A stretch of 62,926 bases of DNA from Gemmatimonadota bacterium. GTDB taxonomy: Bacteria > Gemmatimonadota > Gemmatimonadetes > Gemmatimonadales > GWC2-71-9. Every line of letters starts with the position of its first letter. Position 1 is the first letter of the stretch. A program made the position numbers and the translations under genes. Below are positions 11,564 to 19,985 of the stretch, in pieces. The notes beneath the pieces were generated by a model, which had not been told where the DNA came from, did no database searches, and was given only the letters and a program-made list of their open reading frames with translations. The stretch lies in the NCBI GenBank assembly GCA_003222155.1, contig QHUU01000058.1, positions 1 to 62,926 of the forward strand, in the 5' to 3' direction.

Positions 11564-12494
11564 CCTGGCGCTCCTCGCGCTGATCGGCGGGGGAGGAGCG
11601 ACGGGTCTCGCAGCACAAGGAATAGCCGTCGCGGGGCGGGTGCTGTACGGAACCGGGGGACGGCCGCTCGCACGCGCCCGCGTGGTGCTGCACCAGGTGT
11701 CCGGGGGCGGCGACGGCGGGCCGATCGACTCGACGAGCACCGACGCGCAGGGCCGCTACACCCTGACGATCCGCCGTCCCGACTCCACCGCGATGTACGT
11801 CGTGAGCAGTCGACACGCCGGCATCGCGTACTTCTCGGAACCCGTCGTGCCGGGCCGGCCGCTCCGCGCCCTCTACGTTTTCGATACCAGCTCCGCGGGT
11901 CCGGCGGTGCGGGTCGCCCGCCGCCTCGTGACCGTGGCGAAGATCAAACGGGATGGCAGCCGGGACGTGCTCGAGCTGGTGGAGCTCGAGAACCCCGGCC
12001 CGGCGACCCGCGTCGCCGCCGACACGCTCCGGCCCGCCTGGGGCGGCGCCATTCCGGCGGCGGCGATCCAGTTTCAGGTCGGCAAGGGCGACCTGTCGCC
12101 TCAGGCGGTCGCCCTGCGGGGCGACTCGGTCGCCGTGTTCGGCCCTATCCCCCCGAGCGAGCGCAAGCAGCTGAGTTACATGTACGTCCTGCCGGCGACG
12201 GCGCGCCGGCTCGACCTGCCGATCGACCAGCCGATCGACGAGGTCGACCTGCTGCTCGAGGACACCGCGGCGGTCGTGCGTGCGGCGCGGCTCGACTCGC
12301 TCGGCATCGAGCGTATCGAAGGGCACCGCTTCGCGCGCTACCGCACGCCGGCGCTCGGCGCGGGCGCCGCGCTCGCGATCGCCTTCAGCGACCGGCCCCT
12401 CACGGCGGAGGCGCTGGTGCCGTTCGTCGTCGGGCTCGCGGCACTCGCGCTCGGGATCGGGTTCGTGGTTGCGTTGCGACGGAAACCGCGATAG
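11541..12494 (+). CDS. Secreted protein with carboxypeptidase-regulatory-like domain (start uncertain)
   Basis: From the GTG at 11640 the protein is 284 residues and starts abruptly in a beta-strand. The frame is open back to the TGA at 11508, and the upstream codons spell a convincing signal peptide (KISASSLPSLALLALIGGGG, then LAAQG). No ATG, GTG or TTG exists between 11511 and 11640, so the likely initiators are ATT at 11541 or CTG at 11535, coupled to the end of the BFN gene. The first ~90 mature residues look like a CarboxypepD_reg / SpaA-type beta-sandwich (GRPLARARVVLHQV, DAQGRYTLTI). The C-terminus has one membrane helix (LVPFVVGLAALALGIGFVVAL) and a basic tail. Function unknown. Confidence 0.7.
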
Positions 12495-12497
12495 ACT
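12469..12497 (+). promoter_or_regulatory. Probable promoter of the B12 operon
   Basis: TTGCGT (12469-12474), a 17-base spacer and TAGACT (12492-12497), whose first bases are also the stop codon of the preceding gene. The predicted transcript would start near 12504, about 10 bases before the P1 stem of the cobalamin riboswitch. Confidence 0.5.
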
Positions 12498-12513
12498 AAC
12501 CGCGTCGTTACAT

Positions 12514-12656
12514 GCGAACGGGGATCCACGGAAGCCGGTGCGAGTCCGGCGCGGCCCCGCCACTGTGACGGGCAGCTGTAGCGGCTCGACGCCACTGGGT
12601 GTGATCGCCCGGGAAGGCGAGCCGCTCGCCCGAAGCCAGGAGACGTCTTCGTTCGC
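12514..12656 (+). promoter_or_regulatory. Cobalamin (adenosylcobalamin) riboswitch
   Basis: The conserved aptamer parts are readable in order: GCCGGTGCGAGTCCGGC, then CCCCGCCACTGTGAC (about 12555-12568), and the B12 box AGCCAGGAGAC at 12634-12644. The outer P1 stem closes with GCGAACG (12514-12520) pairing perfectly with CGTTCGC (12650-12656). It stands between a promoter and an intrinsic terminator and precedes btuF, so cobalamin should switch off the uptake operon by premature termination. Confidence 0.93.
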
Positions 12657-12718
12657 GCCACCTGTAGGTCCCTCGCGGGAGGGATGGTGGCGCTGCGCAT
12701 GAGAGGCGCAGGCGCTAG

Positions 12719-12750
12719 CCCATCTCCGCTCCGTCGGGGGTGGGTTTTTT
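12719..12750 (+). terminator. Riboswitch-controlled intrinsic terminator
   Basis: A 9-bp stem, CCCATCTCC (12719-12727) with GGGGGTGGG (12736-12744), pairs throughout if two G-U pairs are allowed. It has an 8-base loop and six T residues (12745-12750). It ends 4 bases before the btuF ATG. A competing TGCGC/GCGCA hairpin at about 12694-12710 may be part of the antiterminator; that part is inference. Confidence 0.8.
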
Positions 12751-12754
12751 CGCT

Positions 12755-13651
12755 ATGCGCCGCTGGACAGTGCGCGCCCACCTCGCGGGACTCCTCGCGC
12801 TCGCCGCCGCGGCCTGCGCGCGGGGGGAGCGGGCGCCTTCCGACGGCCGCTTCGCCGTCGGCGACGACGCGGGCCGGCGGGTGTCGCTCGCCGCGCCCCC
12901 CCGCCGCATCGTGTCGCTCTTGCCGTCGTTCACCGAGATCCTCTTCGCCGTCGGCGCGGGCGACCGCCTCGTCGGCCGGACCGCGTGGTGCGACTACCCG
13001 CCCGCCGCGCTCGCCGTGCCGAGCGTGGGCGACGGCATGCCCCCGAACGTCGAGGCCGTGGCCGCCCGGCGGCCGGACCTCGTCGTGCTGTACCGCTCCG
13101 GCCCGAACGTCACGGCCGCCGCACAATTGGAGCGCCTCGGCATCCGGACGGTACTGTTCGATCTGAACCGGCTCGAGGATCTGGGACCCGTGGCCCGGCG
13201 GTTGGGCGTGCTCACGGGGCGCAGAGCAGCAGGGGACTCGTTGGCGCGAGCCATGGACAGTCTCGTGTCCCAAAGCCCCGAGTCCCCAACTCCTGGCACC
13301 AAGTCCCTCGTCTTCATCGTCTGGGACAACCCCCCGATCGTCATCGGGGCGGGGAGCTACCTCGACCAGCTCGCCTGGCTCGCCGGCGCCCGCAACGTGT
13401 TTCACGACATCGGCACGCCCTCCGCCCAGGTGTCGATCGAAACGATCGCGGCGCGGAAGCCGGACTTCATCGCTGTACTGTCGGACACGGCGGCGCGGCC
13501 GCGCTACGCCGACCGCCCGGAGTGGCGCGTAGTGGCGGCGGTGCGGAAGGGACGGTTTCTCTTCCTTCCGGGCCGGTTGTTCGGGCGACCCGGCCCCCGC
13601 GCCGGGGAGGCGGTCCGCGAGCTGCGGCGTCGGCTCGAGACCGCGCCGTGA
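12755..13651 (+). CDS. btuF: Cobalamin ABC transporter substrate-binding lipoprotein (BtuF-like)
   Basis: A 298-residue periplasmic binding protein. The N-terminal 20 residues are a lipoprotein signal ending LAAAAC (Cys21). The class III fold signature RIVSLLPSFTEILFAVGAGDRLVGRT and WCDYPP follow. First gene after the B12 riboswitch and followed by the permease and ATPase, so B12 capture is well supported. The ATG at 12755 is preferred because the GTG at 12740 lies in the terminator stem. Residues ~175-185 (SQSPESPTPGTKS) are a low-complexity insert encoded by a C-rich element. Confidence 0.93.
   Translation: MRRWTVRAHLAGLLALAAAACARGERAPSDGRFAVGDDAGRRVSLAAPPRRIVSLLPSFTEILFAVGAGDRLVGRTAWCDYPPAALAVPSVGDGMPPNVEAVAARRPDLVVLYRSGPNVTAAAQLERLGIRTVLFDLNRLEDLGPVARRLGVLTGRRAAGDSLARAMDSLVSQSPESPTPGTKSLVFIVWDNPPIVIGAGSYLDQLAWLAGARNVFHDIGTPSAQVSIETIAARKPDFIAVLSDTAARPRYADRPEWRVVAAVRKGRFLFLPGRLFGRPGPRAGEAVRELRRRLETAP
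13232..13287. repeat. G-rich/C-rich inverted repeat inside btuF
   Basis: GGGGACTCG (13232-13240) and its exact complement CGAGTCCCC (13279-13287) lie 38 bases apart. The right arm is embedded in a longer C-rich run with CCCCGAGTCCCC and AAGTCCC. It encodes the Ser/Pro insert between the two BtuF lobes. The sequence resembles the palindromes in mutL, miaA and tadA. Confidence 0.55.
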
Positions 13652-14589
13652 AGTACGTCGTGCTGGTCGGTGCGGCACTCGCGACCCTCGCGGCGGCGCT
13701 CCTCGTCGGGCCCGCCAACCTGCCGCTCGCGGACCTGTTCGGCTCGCCGATCGTGTGGCAGCTGCGGCTGCCTCGGGCGGTGCTGGCGTTCCTCGTGGGC
13801 GGCGCCCTCGGCGTCGCCGGCGCGAGCCTGCAGGCGCTGGTGCGCAACCCGCTGGCGGACCCGTTCCTGCTCGGCCTCTCGGGCGGCGCCGGCCTGGGTG
13901 CGGTGGCCGCGATCGCGCTCCACCTCCCGGGACCGTGGGCCCTCCCGCTCGCGGCGTTCATCGGGGCCGTGGGAGCGATGGCGCTGGTCTATCGGCTCGG
14001 GCTCATGGGCGGGGCCGAGCTCGATCCGCGCATCCTGCTGCTCGGCGGCGTAGCCGTGGGCGCGTTCGCGGCGGCCGTCACGACGGCGCTGGTCTCGCTC
14101 GCCGAGGCGACCGAGCTGCGCAACGCGTTCCTGTGGCTGTGGGGCGGGTTCTCCGGGGCGTCGTGGACCACGGTGCTCGTGATCCTCGCGTACGCGCCGC
14201 TGCCGCTCGGCGTGCTCGTCGCGGCCGCGCGGCCGCTCGATCTGCTCGCCCTGGGTGAGGAGCCCGCGCAGTACCTCGGCGCCGACGTGCGGCGGCTCAA
14301 GCAAGGCGTCTATCTGGCCGCGTCGCTCCTCACCGCCGCCGCCGTGGCGGTGGCGGGCGTGATCGGCTTCGTCGGGCTGGTCGTGCCGCACGTCTGTCGC
14401 CTCGTGTGGGGCCGGCTGCATCGCACCTTGCTGCCGACGGCGTTTCTCACGGGCGGGATCCTGCTCGCGGCGGCGGATACGCTGGCCCGCACCGTGGCGG
14501 CCCCGCGTGAGCTGCCGGTGGGGATCGTCACCGCCCTGCTCGGCGTCCCCGTGTTCGCGTTCCTGCTGCGCCGATGGACCGTGAGCTGA
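13648..14589 (+). CDS. btuC: Cobalamin ABC transporter permease (BtuC/FecCD family)
   Basis: A 313-residue polytopic protein with about nine to ten membrane segments. Family motifs are RLPRAVLAFLVGGALGVAGA, QALVRNPLADPFLLGLSGGAGLGA and GFVGLVVPHVCR near the ATPase-coupling helix. It forms the transmembrane pore of the B12 importer. GTG at 13648 overlaps the btuF stop; the C-terminus overlaps btuD by 16 bases. Confidence 0.95.
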   Translation: MKYVVLVGAALATLAAALLVGPANLPLADLFGSPIVWQLRLPRAVLAFLVGGALGVAGASLQALVRNPLADPFLLGLSGGAGLGAVAAIALHLPGPWALPLAAFIGAVGAMALVYRLGLMGGAELDPRILLLGGVAVGAFAAAVTTALVSLAEATELRNAFLWLWGGFSGASWTTVLVILAYAPLPLGVLVAAARPLDLLALGEEPAQYLGADVRRLKQGVYLAASLLTAAAVAVAGVIGFVGLVVPHVCRLVWGRLHRTLLPTAFLTGGILLAAADTLARTVAAPRELPVGIVTALLGVPVFAFLLRRWTVS

Positions 14590-15377
14590 TCCTCGCCTTG
14601 CGCGGCGTCACGTGCCGCTACCCGGACGCCCCGCGCGACAGTCTGGTGGGAGTCTCGCTCGAGGTGCGCGCGGGCGAGTTCCACGCCGTGCTGGGACCGA
14701 ACGGCAGCGGCAAGACAACGCTGGTGCGTGCGGCCCTCGGCCTGGTAGGGCCCGTCGCCGGTCGCGCCGAGATCCTGGGGCGTCCCGCCGGCGGCTGGTC
14801 GCGCCGCGAGCTGGCGCGTGTGGTCGGCGTGCTGCCGCAGCGCGAGGACAACCTGTTCCCGCAGCGCGTGCGGGAAACGGTGTCGCTGGGTCGCTACCCC
14901 CACCTCTCGCTGCTGGGCGGAATGGGCGCGGCGGACCGGGCGGCCGTCGAGCGGGCTCTCGTCGCGTGCGACGTGACGGACCTGGCCGATCGCTGGCTCT
15001 GGACGCTGTCGGGCGGCGAGTACCAGCGCGTCCGGTTGGCGCGGGCCCTGGCGCAGGAGCCCAAGCTGCTCGTGCTCGACGAGCCGACCGCATCGCTCGA
15101 CTTGCGCCACGAGATGCAGCTGTTCGAGCTGGTGCGCGCCCTGGTGGATGCGCACGGGCTCGGCGCGCTGATGATCACGCATCACGTCAATCTGGCCACG
15201 CGGTTCGCGGACCAGGTCTTGATCCTCGCCGACGGACGAGCCGTGGCGCGCGGCACCCCTGCCGACGTCCTGACCCGGGAGACCGCGGACCGCGTATTCG
15301 CGTGGCCCGTGTCGATCGTGCCGTTCGAAGGCCGGCCCCAGATGATTCCCCTACGACAGCGGAAGGAGGCACCATGA
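14574..15377 (+). CDS. btuD: Cobalamin ABC transporter ATP-binding protein
   Basis: A 267-residue ABC ATPase: Walker A GPNGSGKTT, Q-loop LPQRED, signature LSGGEYQRVRLARAL, Walker B LLVLDEPTASLDL and switch H in ITHHV. It powers the BtuC channel. Inside the riboswitch-controlled operon, between btuC and btuB. The last ~25 residues are a family-variable tail. Confidence 0.95.
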   Translation: MDRELILALRGVTCRYPDAPRDSLVGVSLEVRAGEFHAVLGPNGSGKTTLVRAALGLVGPVAGRAEILGRPAGGWSRRELARVVGVLPQREDNLFPQRVRETVSLGRYPHLSLLGGMGAADRAAVERALVACDVTDLADRWLWTLSGGEYQRVRLARALAQEPKLLVLDEPTASLDLRHEMQLFELVRALVDAHGLGALMITHHVNLATRFADQVLILADGRAVARGTPADVLTRETADRVFAWPVSIVPFEGRPQMIPLRQRKEAP

Positions 15378-17326
15378 GAGTCGCCCTGCGCGGCCTGCTG
15401 TTTGTCGTGTTTCCGGCGGCACTCGCCGGCCAAACTCCGATCGATACGGTGGAGCTCAACCCGGTTGTCGTCACGGCGACCCGCGTCCCCCGCTCGCTCG
15501 CTGGCGTGCCGGCCGCGGTCTCGGTGCTCCGCGGAGCTGACCTCCGCGCGCAGGGCATCCAGACCGTGTTCGAAGCACTGCGCGATGTTCCGGCGGCGGC
15601 CGTCGTACAGACCGGCTCGTTCGGCGGCCAGACGTCGTTGTTCGTGCGGGGCGGGCAGAGCAACTATGTGAAGGTGTTGGTGGACGGTGTGCCGGCGAAC
15701 CTGCCCGGGGGGTCGTTCGATTTCGCGAACCTGACTACCGCCAATGTGGAGCGAATCGAAGTCGTGCGCGGCCCGGCCAGCGTGCTGTACGGCTCGGACG
15801 CGGTAACCGGCGTCGTCCAGATTTTCACACGACGCGGAACGGGAGCGGACCGCACCGATGCGAGTGTGCGTGCCGGCACGTACGGGACTGTGGCGTGGGA
15901 TGCGGAGGCTTCCGGCGGGCGCCAAGTGGCCAGTTACTCCGTCTCTATCTCGCGCTTCACGAGCGACGGGATGTATGCGTTCAACAACGGGTACCACAAT
16001 ACGGTGTTCTCGGGGCTTGCACGCGTCGTTCCGGATGACCGGACGGACGCGACGCTCACTGTTCGCTACGGCGACGACGTATTTCATTTCCCGACCAACG
16101 GTGCAGGGAGACCTGTCGACCACAACCAGTTCAGCTATGGGAGCGGGCCGACCCTCGGGCTCGATCTGGGACACTATTTCAGCAGCCGCTTCGAGGTGCG
16201 CCTCCTCTTCGCCGCGAACGAAACCAATGGGGGGTTCGACAACCGGCCCGATAGTGCAGCGGACAGCTCCCGATTTCAGAATCTCGACGAGCTGCGGCGT
16301 TCCAGCGCGGACCTGCGGGCCAATCTCTACTTGCGCTCGGGCTCCGTCGTGACTGTGGGGACAGCCGTCGAGCAGGAGCGTGAGCACAGCTTCAACGTCT
16401 GTCAGACGTCGTTCGGCGACTGCACGACGCCGCCGATAGACTCGGCGCGTTGGAACGCCGGGTTCTATGCGCAGGGGGTGACGGACGTGGGCGGTCGCGT
16501 CGGCCTGACGACGGGAGTCCGCGTGGAGGACAATCAGCGCTTCGGCACCTTCATCACCTACCGACTGGGCGCGGTGTACCGGCTGGCGGCGGGAACGCGT
16601 CTCCGCGCGAACGCGGGCACGGGCTTTCGTGAGCCGAGCTTCTTTGAGAACTACTCGACGGGTTTCACGATCGGCAATCCCAACCTGCAACCCGAGCACT
16701 CGCGCAGCTGGGAGTTGGGCCTCGAGCAATCGCTGGCTCGCGACCGGGCCAGCATTTCGGCCGCGTTCTTCGACCAGCACTTTGCCGACATGATCGACTA
16801 TAACCCGAGCGCGACGGCGGGCGCTCCCAATTACTACAACGTGGCCGCTGCCGATGCGAACGGCGTCGAGTTGGGCATGCGGTTCCTGCCGACGGGACCC
16901 GCGTCGTTCGCCGCGAGCTATACCTATCTCCGCACTCAGATCACTAATCCGGGATTCGATCCATCTTCCGGGGCTCTACTCGCGGCGGGGCAGCCACTCA
17001 CGCGGCGTCCCAAGCACTCGGCCCGCCTCGACGCCAGCTATCGCCTGAAGGAACGCGGCAGCATGGCGCTCGCGGTCACTTACGTCGGCGATCGACAGGA
17101 TCAGGATTTCTCCACATTTCCGTTTCCCCGTGTGACCCTTCCCTCCTATGCGCGCGTCGACGTCGCCGCGCAGCTGGATGTGCTGCGGCCGCGGGACGGC
17201 GGACCCGGCGTGGGGGTCTCGGTCCGGGTCGAGAACCTGCTCGACCATCGCTACCAGGAGGTGAAGAACTTCCCCGCCCGCGGTCGCACACTGCTCGTCG
17301 GCGGACGCCTGACCTACGGATCGTGA
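15374..17326 (+). CDS. btuB: TonB-dependent outer-membrane cobalamin receptor
   Basis: A 650-residue receptor. A short signal peptide (MRVALRGLLFVVFPAALAGQ) is followed by a TonB-box-like VVVTATR. The plug domain shows VFVRGG-type and RIEVVRGPASVLYGSDAVTGVVQI motifs. The 22-strand barrel includes RANAGTGFREPSFFENYSTGF, NPNLQPEHSRSWELG and the terminal VRVENLLDHRYQEV region. Position in the B12-riboswitch operon supports cobalamin as ligand. GGAAGGAGG precedes the ATG. GC content falls slightly here, as in many barrels, without other signs of transfer. Confidence 0.93.
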   Translation: MRVALRGLLFVVFPAALAGQTPIDTVELNPVVVTATRVPRSLAGVPAAVSVLRGADLRAQGIQTVFEALRDVPAAAVVQTGSFGGQTSLFVRGGQSNYVKVLVDGVPANLPGGSFDFANLTTANVERIEVVRGPASVLYGSDAVTGVVQIFTRRGTGADRTDASVRAGTYGTVAWDAEASGGRQVASYSVSISRFTSDGMYAFNNGYHNTVFSGLARVVPDDRTDATLTVRYGDDVFHFPTNGAGRPVDHNQFSYGSGPTLGLDLGHYFSSRFEVRLLFAANETNGGFDNRPDSAADSSRFQNLDELRRSSADLRANLYLRSGSVVTVGTAVEQEREHSFNVCQTSFGDCTTPPIDSARWNAGFYAQGVTDVGGRVGLTTGVRVEDNQRFGTFITYRLGAVYRLAAGTRLRANAGTGFREPSFFENYSTGFTIGNPNLQPEHSRSWELGLEQSLARDRASISAAFFDQHFADMIDYNPSATAGAPNYYNVAAADANGVELGMRFLPTGPASFAASYTYLRTQITNPGFDPSSGALLAAGQPLTRRPKHSARLDASYRLKERGSMALAVTYVGDRQDQDFSTFPFPRVTLPSYARVDVAAQLDVLRPRDGGPGVGVSVRVENLLDHRYQEVKNFPARGRTLLVGGRLTYGS

Positions 17327-18252
17327 TCGAGCGCGCGCGTCGGATCGTCTCCCTGCTGCCGAGCGCGACCGAGATCGTGTGTGCGTTGGGCCTCGAGGAT
17401 CGCCTGGTCGGCGTCTCGCATTCCTGCGATTACCCGCCGCACGTCCGTACTAACCCGGTCCTCACGCGTCCACGGTTCCCGCTGGACGGGCTTTCGAGCG
17501 GCGAGATCGACGCCGCCGTGCGGCAGGCCCTGCGCGAGTTCGGCAGCGTGTACGAAGTCGACGGCGCGGGACTCGCCGCCGCGCGGCCCGACCTGCTGCT
17601 GACCCAGGGTGTGTGCGAGGTCTGCGCCGTGCCCACACGGGACGCCCAGGCGGCGGCCGCCGGGATCGCGACCTGCCCCAGCGTGCTCGCGTTGGACGCG
17701 CATGACATCGCGGGCGTCCTGCACACCATTCGCGCCGTCGGCCACGTCACGCAGGTGAGCGAGCGGGCCGACGCGTGCGTGCGCGATATCGAGCGGCGCA
17801 TCGCCTGCGTTCGGGCACGCGTGGAGGGCCGGACGCCCGTGTCGGTGCTGGCGCTTGAGTGGCTCGACCCGCCGTTCGTCCCGGGGCATTGGGTGCCCGA
17901 GATGGTGGCGCTGGCCGGGGGACGGCTGTTGCGCGGCACCGCCGGGCGGCGCTCGTTCGCCCTGTCGTGGGAGGAGATCGCCGGCCTCGATCCCGACGTC
18001 GTCCTCGTCATGCCGTGCGGATTCGACCTCGCCGCCGCCGGCGCCGACGCGGACCGCCACGCCGCGTCGCTGCGCGCGGCGGCGCCGCGGGCCATCGGCG
18101 CCGGACGTGCCTATGCCGTCGACGCCACGGCCCACTTCAGCCGTCCCGGGCCGCGCATCGCGGACGGCGTGGAGCTGCTCGCCGGGTTGCTGCATCCGGA
18201 GGCGTTCCCCGGCGTATCGCTCGAGGGCCGGGCCCGCCCGCTGGGAGGCTGA
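17323..18252 (+). CDS. Second BtuF-like cobalamin-binding protein, no signal peptide
   Basis: A 309-residue protein with the BtuF/FecB fold (RRIVSLLPSATEIVCALGLEDRLVGVSHSCDYPP). It has no signal sequence or lipobox and starts directly at the first beta-strand, so it appears cytoplasmic. The cysteine-containing TQGVCEVCAVPT segment and the LDPPFVPGHWVPEM segment are typical of the subfamily annotated as cobalamin-binding protein. Possible roles are intracellular B12 binding or salvage; neither is shown by sequence. GTG start inside the btuB stop. Confidence 0.8.
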   Translation: MIERARRIVSLLPSATEIVCALGLEDRLVGVSHSCDYPPHVRTNPVLTRPRFPLDGLSSGEIDAAVRQALREFGSVYEVDGAGLAAARPDLLLTQGVCEVCAVPTRDAQAAAAGIATCPSVLALDAHDIAGVLHTIRAVGHVTQVSERADACVRDIERRIACVRARVEGRTPVSVLALEWLDPPFVPGHWVPEMVALAGGRLLRGTAGRRSFALSWEEIAGLDPDVVLVMPCGFDLAAAGADADRHAASLRAAAPRAIGAGRAYAVDATAHFSRPGPRIADGVELLAGLLHPEAFPGVSLEGRARPLGG

Positions 18253-18253
18253 C

Positions 18254-18943
18254 GTGTCCCGCCCCCAGGACGTGCTCGTCGCGTGGAGCGGCGGCAAGGA
18301 CAGCGCGCTCGCGTTGCGGGAGATTGTGCACGACGGTCGCTACCGGGTCGCGGCGCTCCTCACCACGGTAACGCGAGAATACGACCGGATCAGCATGCAC
18401 GGCGTGCGCCGCACCCTGCTCGAGCGGCAGGCGGCCTCCCTCGGCCTGCCGCTCGAGCAGGTGGTGATCTCGCCGGGCGCCACGAACGACGAATACGAGG
18501 GGAAGATGGCCTCGACCCTCGAGGCGCTCCGCGACCGGATGCCGGGCCTCGACACGGTCGTCTTCGGGGACCTGTTCCTGGCGGACATCCGTGCCTATCG
18601 GGAGCGCATGCTGGCGCGGACCGGCATGCGGGCGCTGTTCCCGCTGTGGCTGCGCGATACCCGGGCGCTGGCGCACGAATTCGTGCGCCTGGGATACCGC
18701 GCCGTGCTGGTGTGCGTGGATGCGGACCAACTCACGCCCGAGTTCGCGGGCCGGGAGTTCGACGCCGACCTGCTGCGGGACATCCCGTCGACCGTGGACC
18801 CATGCGGGGAAAACGGCGAGTTCCACACCTTCGTGTATGCGGGTCCGGGGTTTCGGCACGCCGTGCGGCACGCGCGGGGCCCGGTCGTCGTGCGAGACCG
18901 CCGGTTCGTATATTGTGATCTTGTGGAGACCGACGCTCGATGA
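18254..18943 (+). CDS. PP-loop ATP pyrophosphatase of the Dph6/MJ0570 family
   Basis: A 229-residue protein. The N-type ATP pyrophosphatase loop SGGKDSALAL is at residues ~11-20, and the family segments GVRRTLLERQAASLGLPLEQV, VFGDLFLADIRAYRE and DPCGENGEFHTFVYAGP are intact. Eukaryotic and archaeal relatives amidate diphthine, but bacteria lack diphthamide, so the bacterial substrate is unknown. It lies between two genes of the B12 operon (1-base gap after the BtuF-like gene, ATGA overlap to the next), suggesting a cobalamin or cobinamide-related amidation. That is inference. Confidence 0.75.
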   Translation: MSRPQDVLVAWSGGKDSALALREIVHDGRYRVAALLTTVTREYDRISMHGVRRTLLERQAASLGLPLEQVVISPGATNDEYEGKMASTLEALRDRMPGLDTVVFGDLFLADIRAYRERMLARTGMRALFPLWLRDTRALAHEFVRLGYRAVLVCVDADQLTPEFAGREFDADLLRDIPSTVDPCGENGEFHTFVYAGPGFRHAVRHARGPVVVRDRRFVYCDLVETDAR

Positions 18944-19983
18944 GACGACTCGCCTTGCTCGCCCTCGTGCTCGCCGCCGCGTGCAGCGACGCGCTCGAGC
19001 AGACCAGCTCGGCGGGGCAGGTGATCGGCGTCATCAATGCGTCCGACCTGTCCCTCGTCTCCGCCACGGATTTCAGCGTGACGACGCGGTCCTGGCCGGG
19101 CACCACAGCGGGCCCCAGTGCGATCGCCGGGGGAGGCCGGACCTTCGTGGTCACCCTCGAGCAGGCCAACGCCGTAGGCGTGAGTCTGCTGGTTACGTGC
19201 CCGCCTGATCCTGTCGCGCTGTGTGCGCGGGCTGATTACGTGCTGCCCCTCCGTGCCGGGTCGGAACCCGACGGTGTCGCCATCCAGGACGACTCGATCG
19301 CGTGGATCGCCAATCGCGCCCTCAACTCCGTTACCCGGCTCAACTACTTCACCGGCGAGACGACGAGCGTTGCGGCCGGCGTCTTCCCGCGAGCGGTCGT
19401 GTTGGTCGGCAGCCGCGTGTTCGTCGTCAACAGCAATCTCGTGGGTGGCAGCCCGGCCGGGCCGAGCTGGCTGACGTCATTCGAGTGTTGCGGGGTCAGG
19501 ACGCCGGATTCGATTCCGCTCACCGGCTTGGCCGCCCGCTTCGCCGTTGTGGGGGACGACAGCTTGCTGTACGTGGTCGCGGCCGGCAGGTCTGGAGCGG
19601 CGGATGGCAAGCTTTCCATTGTCGATCCCAAGCGCCGCACCGAGGTCGCCGTCCTCAACGGGCTGGGTGAGTCACCGGGGGCGGTGGTGTTTCATCCCAC
19701 TGGGAGCCGTCTGCTGATCGCGTCGGCCAGGGAGGGCATCCTCGAGGTAAACACGTCCATCCGCGCCGTGACGCGCGCGCCTGGCAACGGCATCAAACCA
19801 GGTGGCAGCGGCATCAACGGTGTCGCGATCGACCTCCGCGGCCGCGTGTACGCGGTCGGGCCCGGTGGATGCAACGGGCCTGGCATGGTGCATGTCCTGA
19901 CAGCGCCGCCCGATTACCGCGAGATCCACACCGTGACGGTCGGGATCTGTCCGACGACCGCCGCGGTGGCGGCGACGCAGTAG
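18940..19983 (+). CDS. Beta-propeller-like lipoprotein, candidate BtuG analogue
   Basis: A 347-residue protein with a lipobox at LVLAAACSD (Cys15). The mature part is beta-rich with repeated YncE-like blade motifs: PDGVAIQDDSIAWIANRALNSVTRLN, PRAVVLVGSRVFVVNSN, GKLSIVDPKRRTEVAVL and HPTGSRLLIASAREGILEV. No enzyme motif is visible. It is the last gene of the B12 operon, overlapping the PP-loop gene. In Bacteroides the surface lipoprotein BtuG is a beta-propeller that captures B12 for BtuB, so an equivalent role is plausible; it rests on fold, lipidation and position only. A TATATT hexamer at 18909-18914 may be an internal promoter. Confidence 0.65.
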   Translation: MRRLALLALVLAAACSDALEQTSSAGQVIGVINASDLSLVSATDFSVTTRSWPGTTAGPSAIAGGGRTFVVTLEQANAVGVSLLVTCPPDPVALCARADYVLPLRAGSEPDGVAIQDDSIAWIANRALNSVTRLNYFTGETTSVAAGVFPRAVVLVGSRVFVVNSNLVGGSPAGPSWLTSFECCGVRTPDSIPLTGLAARFAVVGDDSLLYVVAAGRSGAADGKLSIVDPKRRTEVAVLNGLGESPGAVVFHPTGSRLLIASAREGILEVNTSIRAVTRAPGNGIKPGGSGINGVAIDLRGRVYAVGPGGCNGPGMVHVLTAPPDYREIHTVTVGICPTTAAVAATQ

Positions 19984-19985
19984 CC

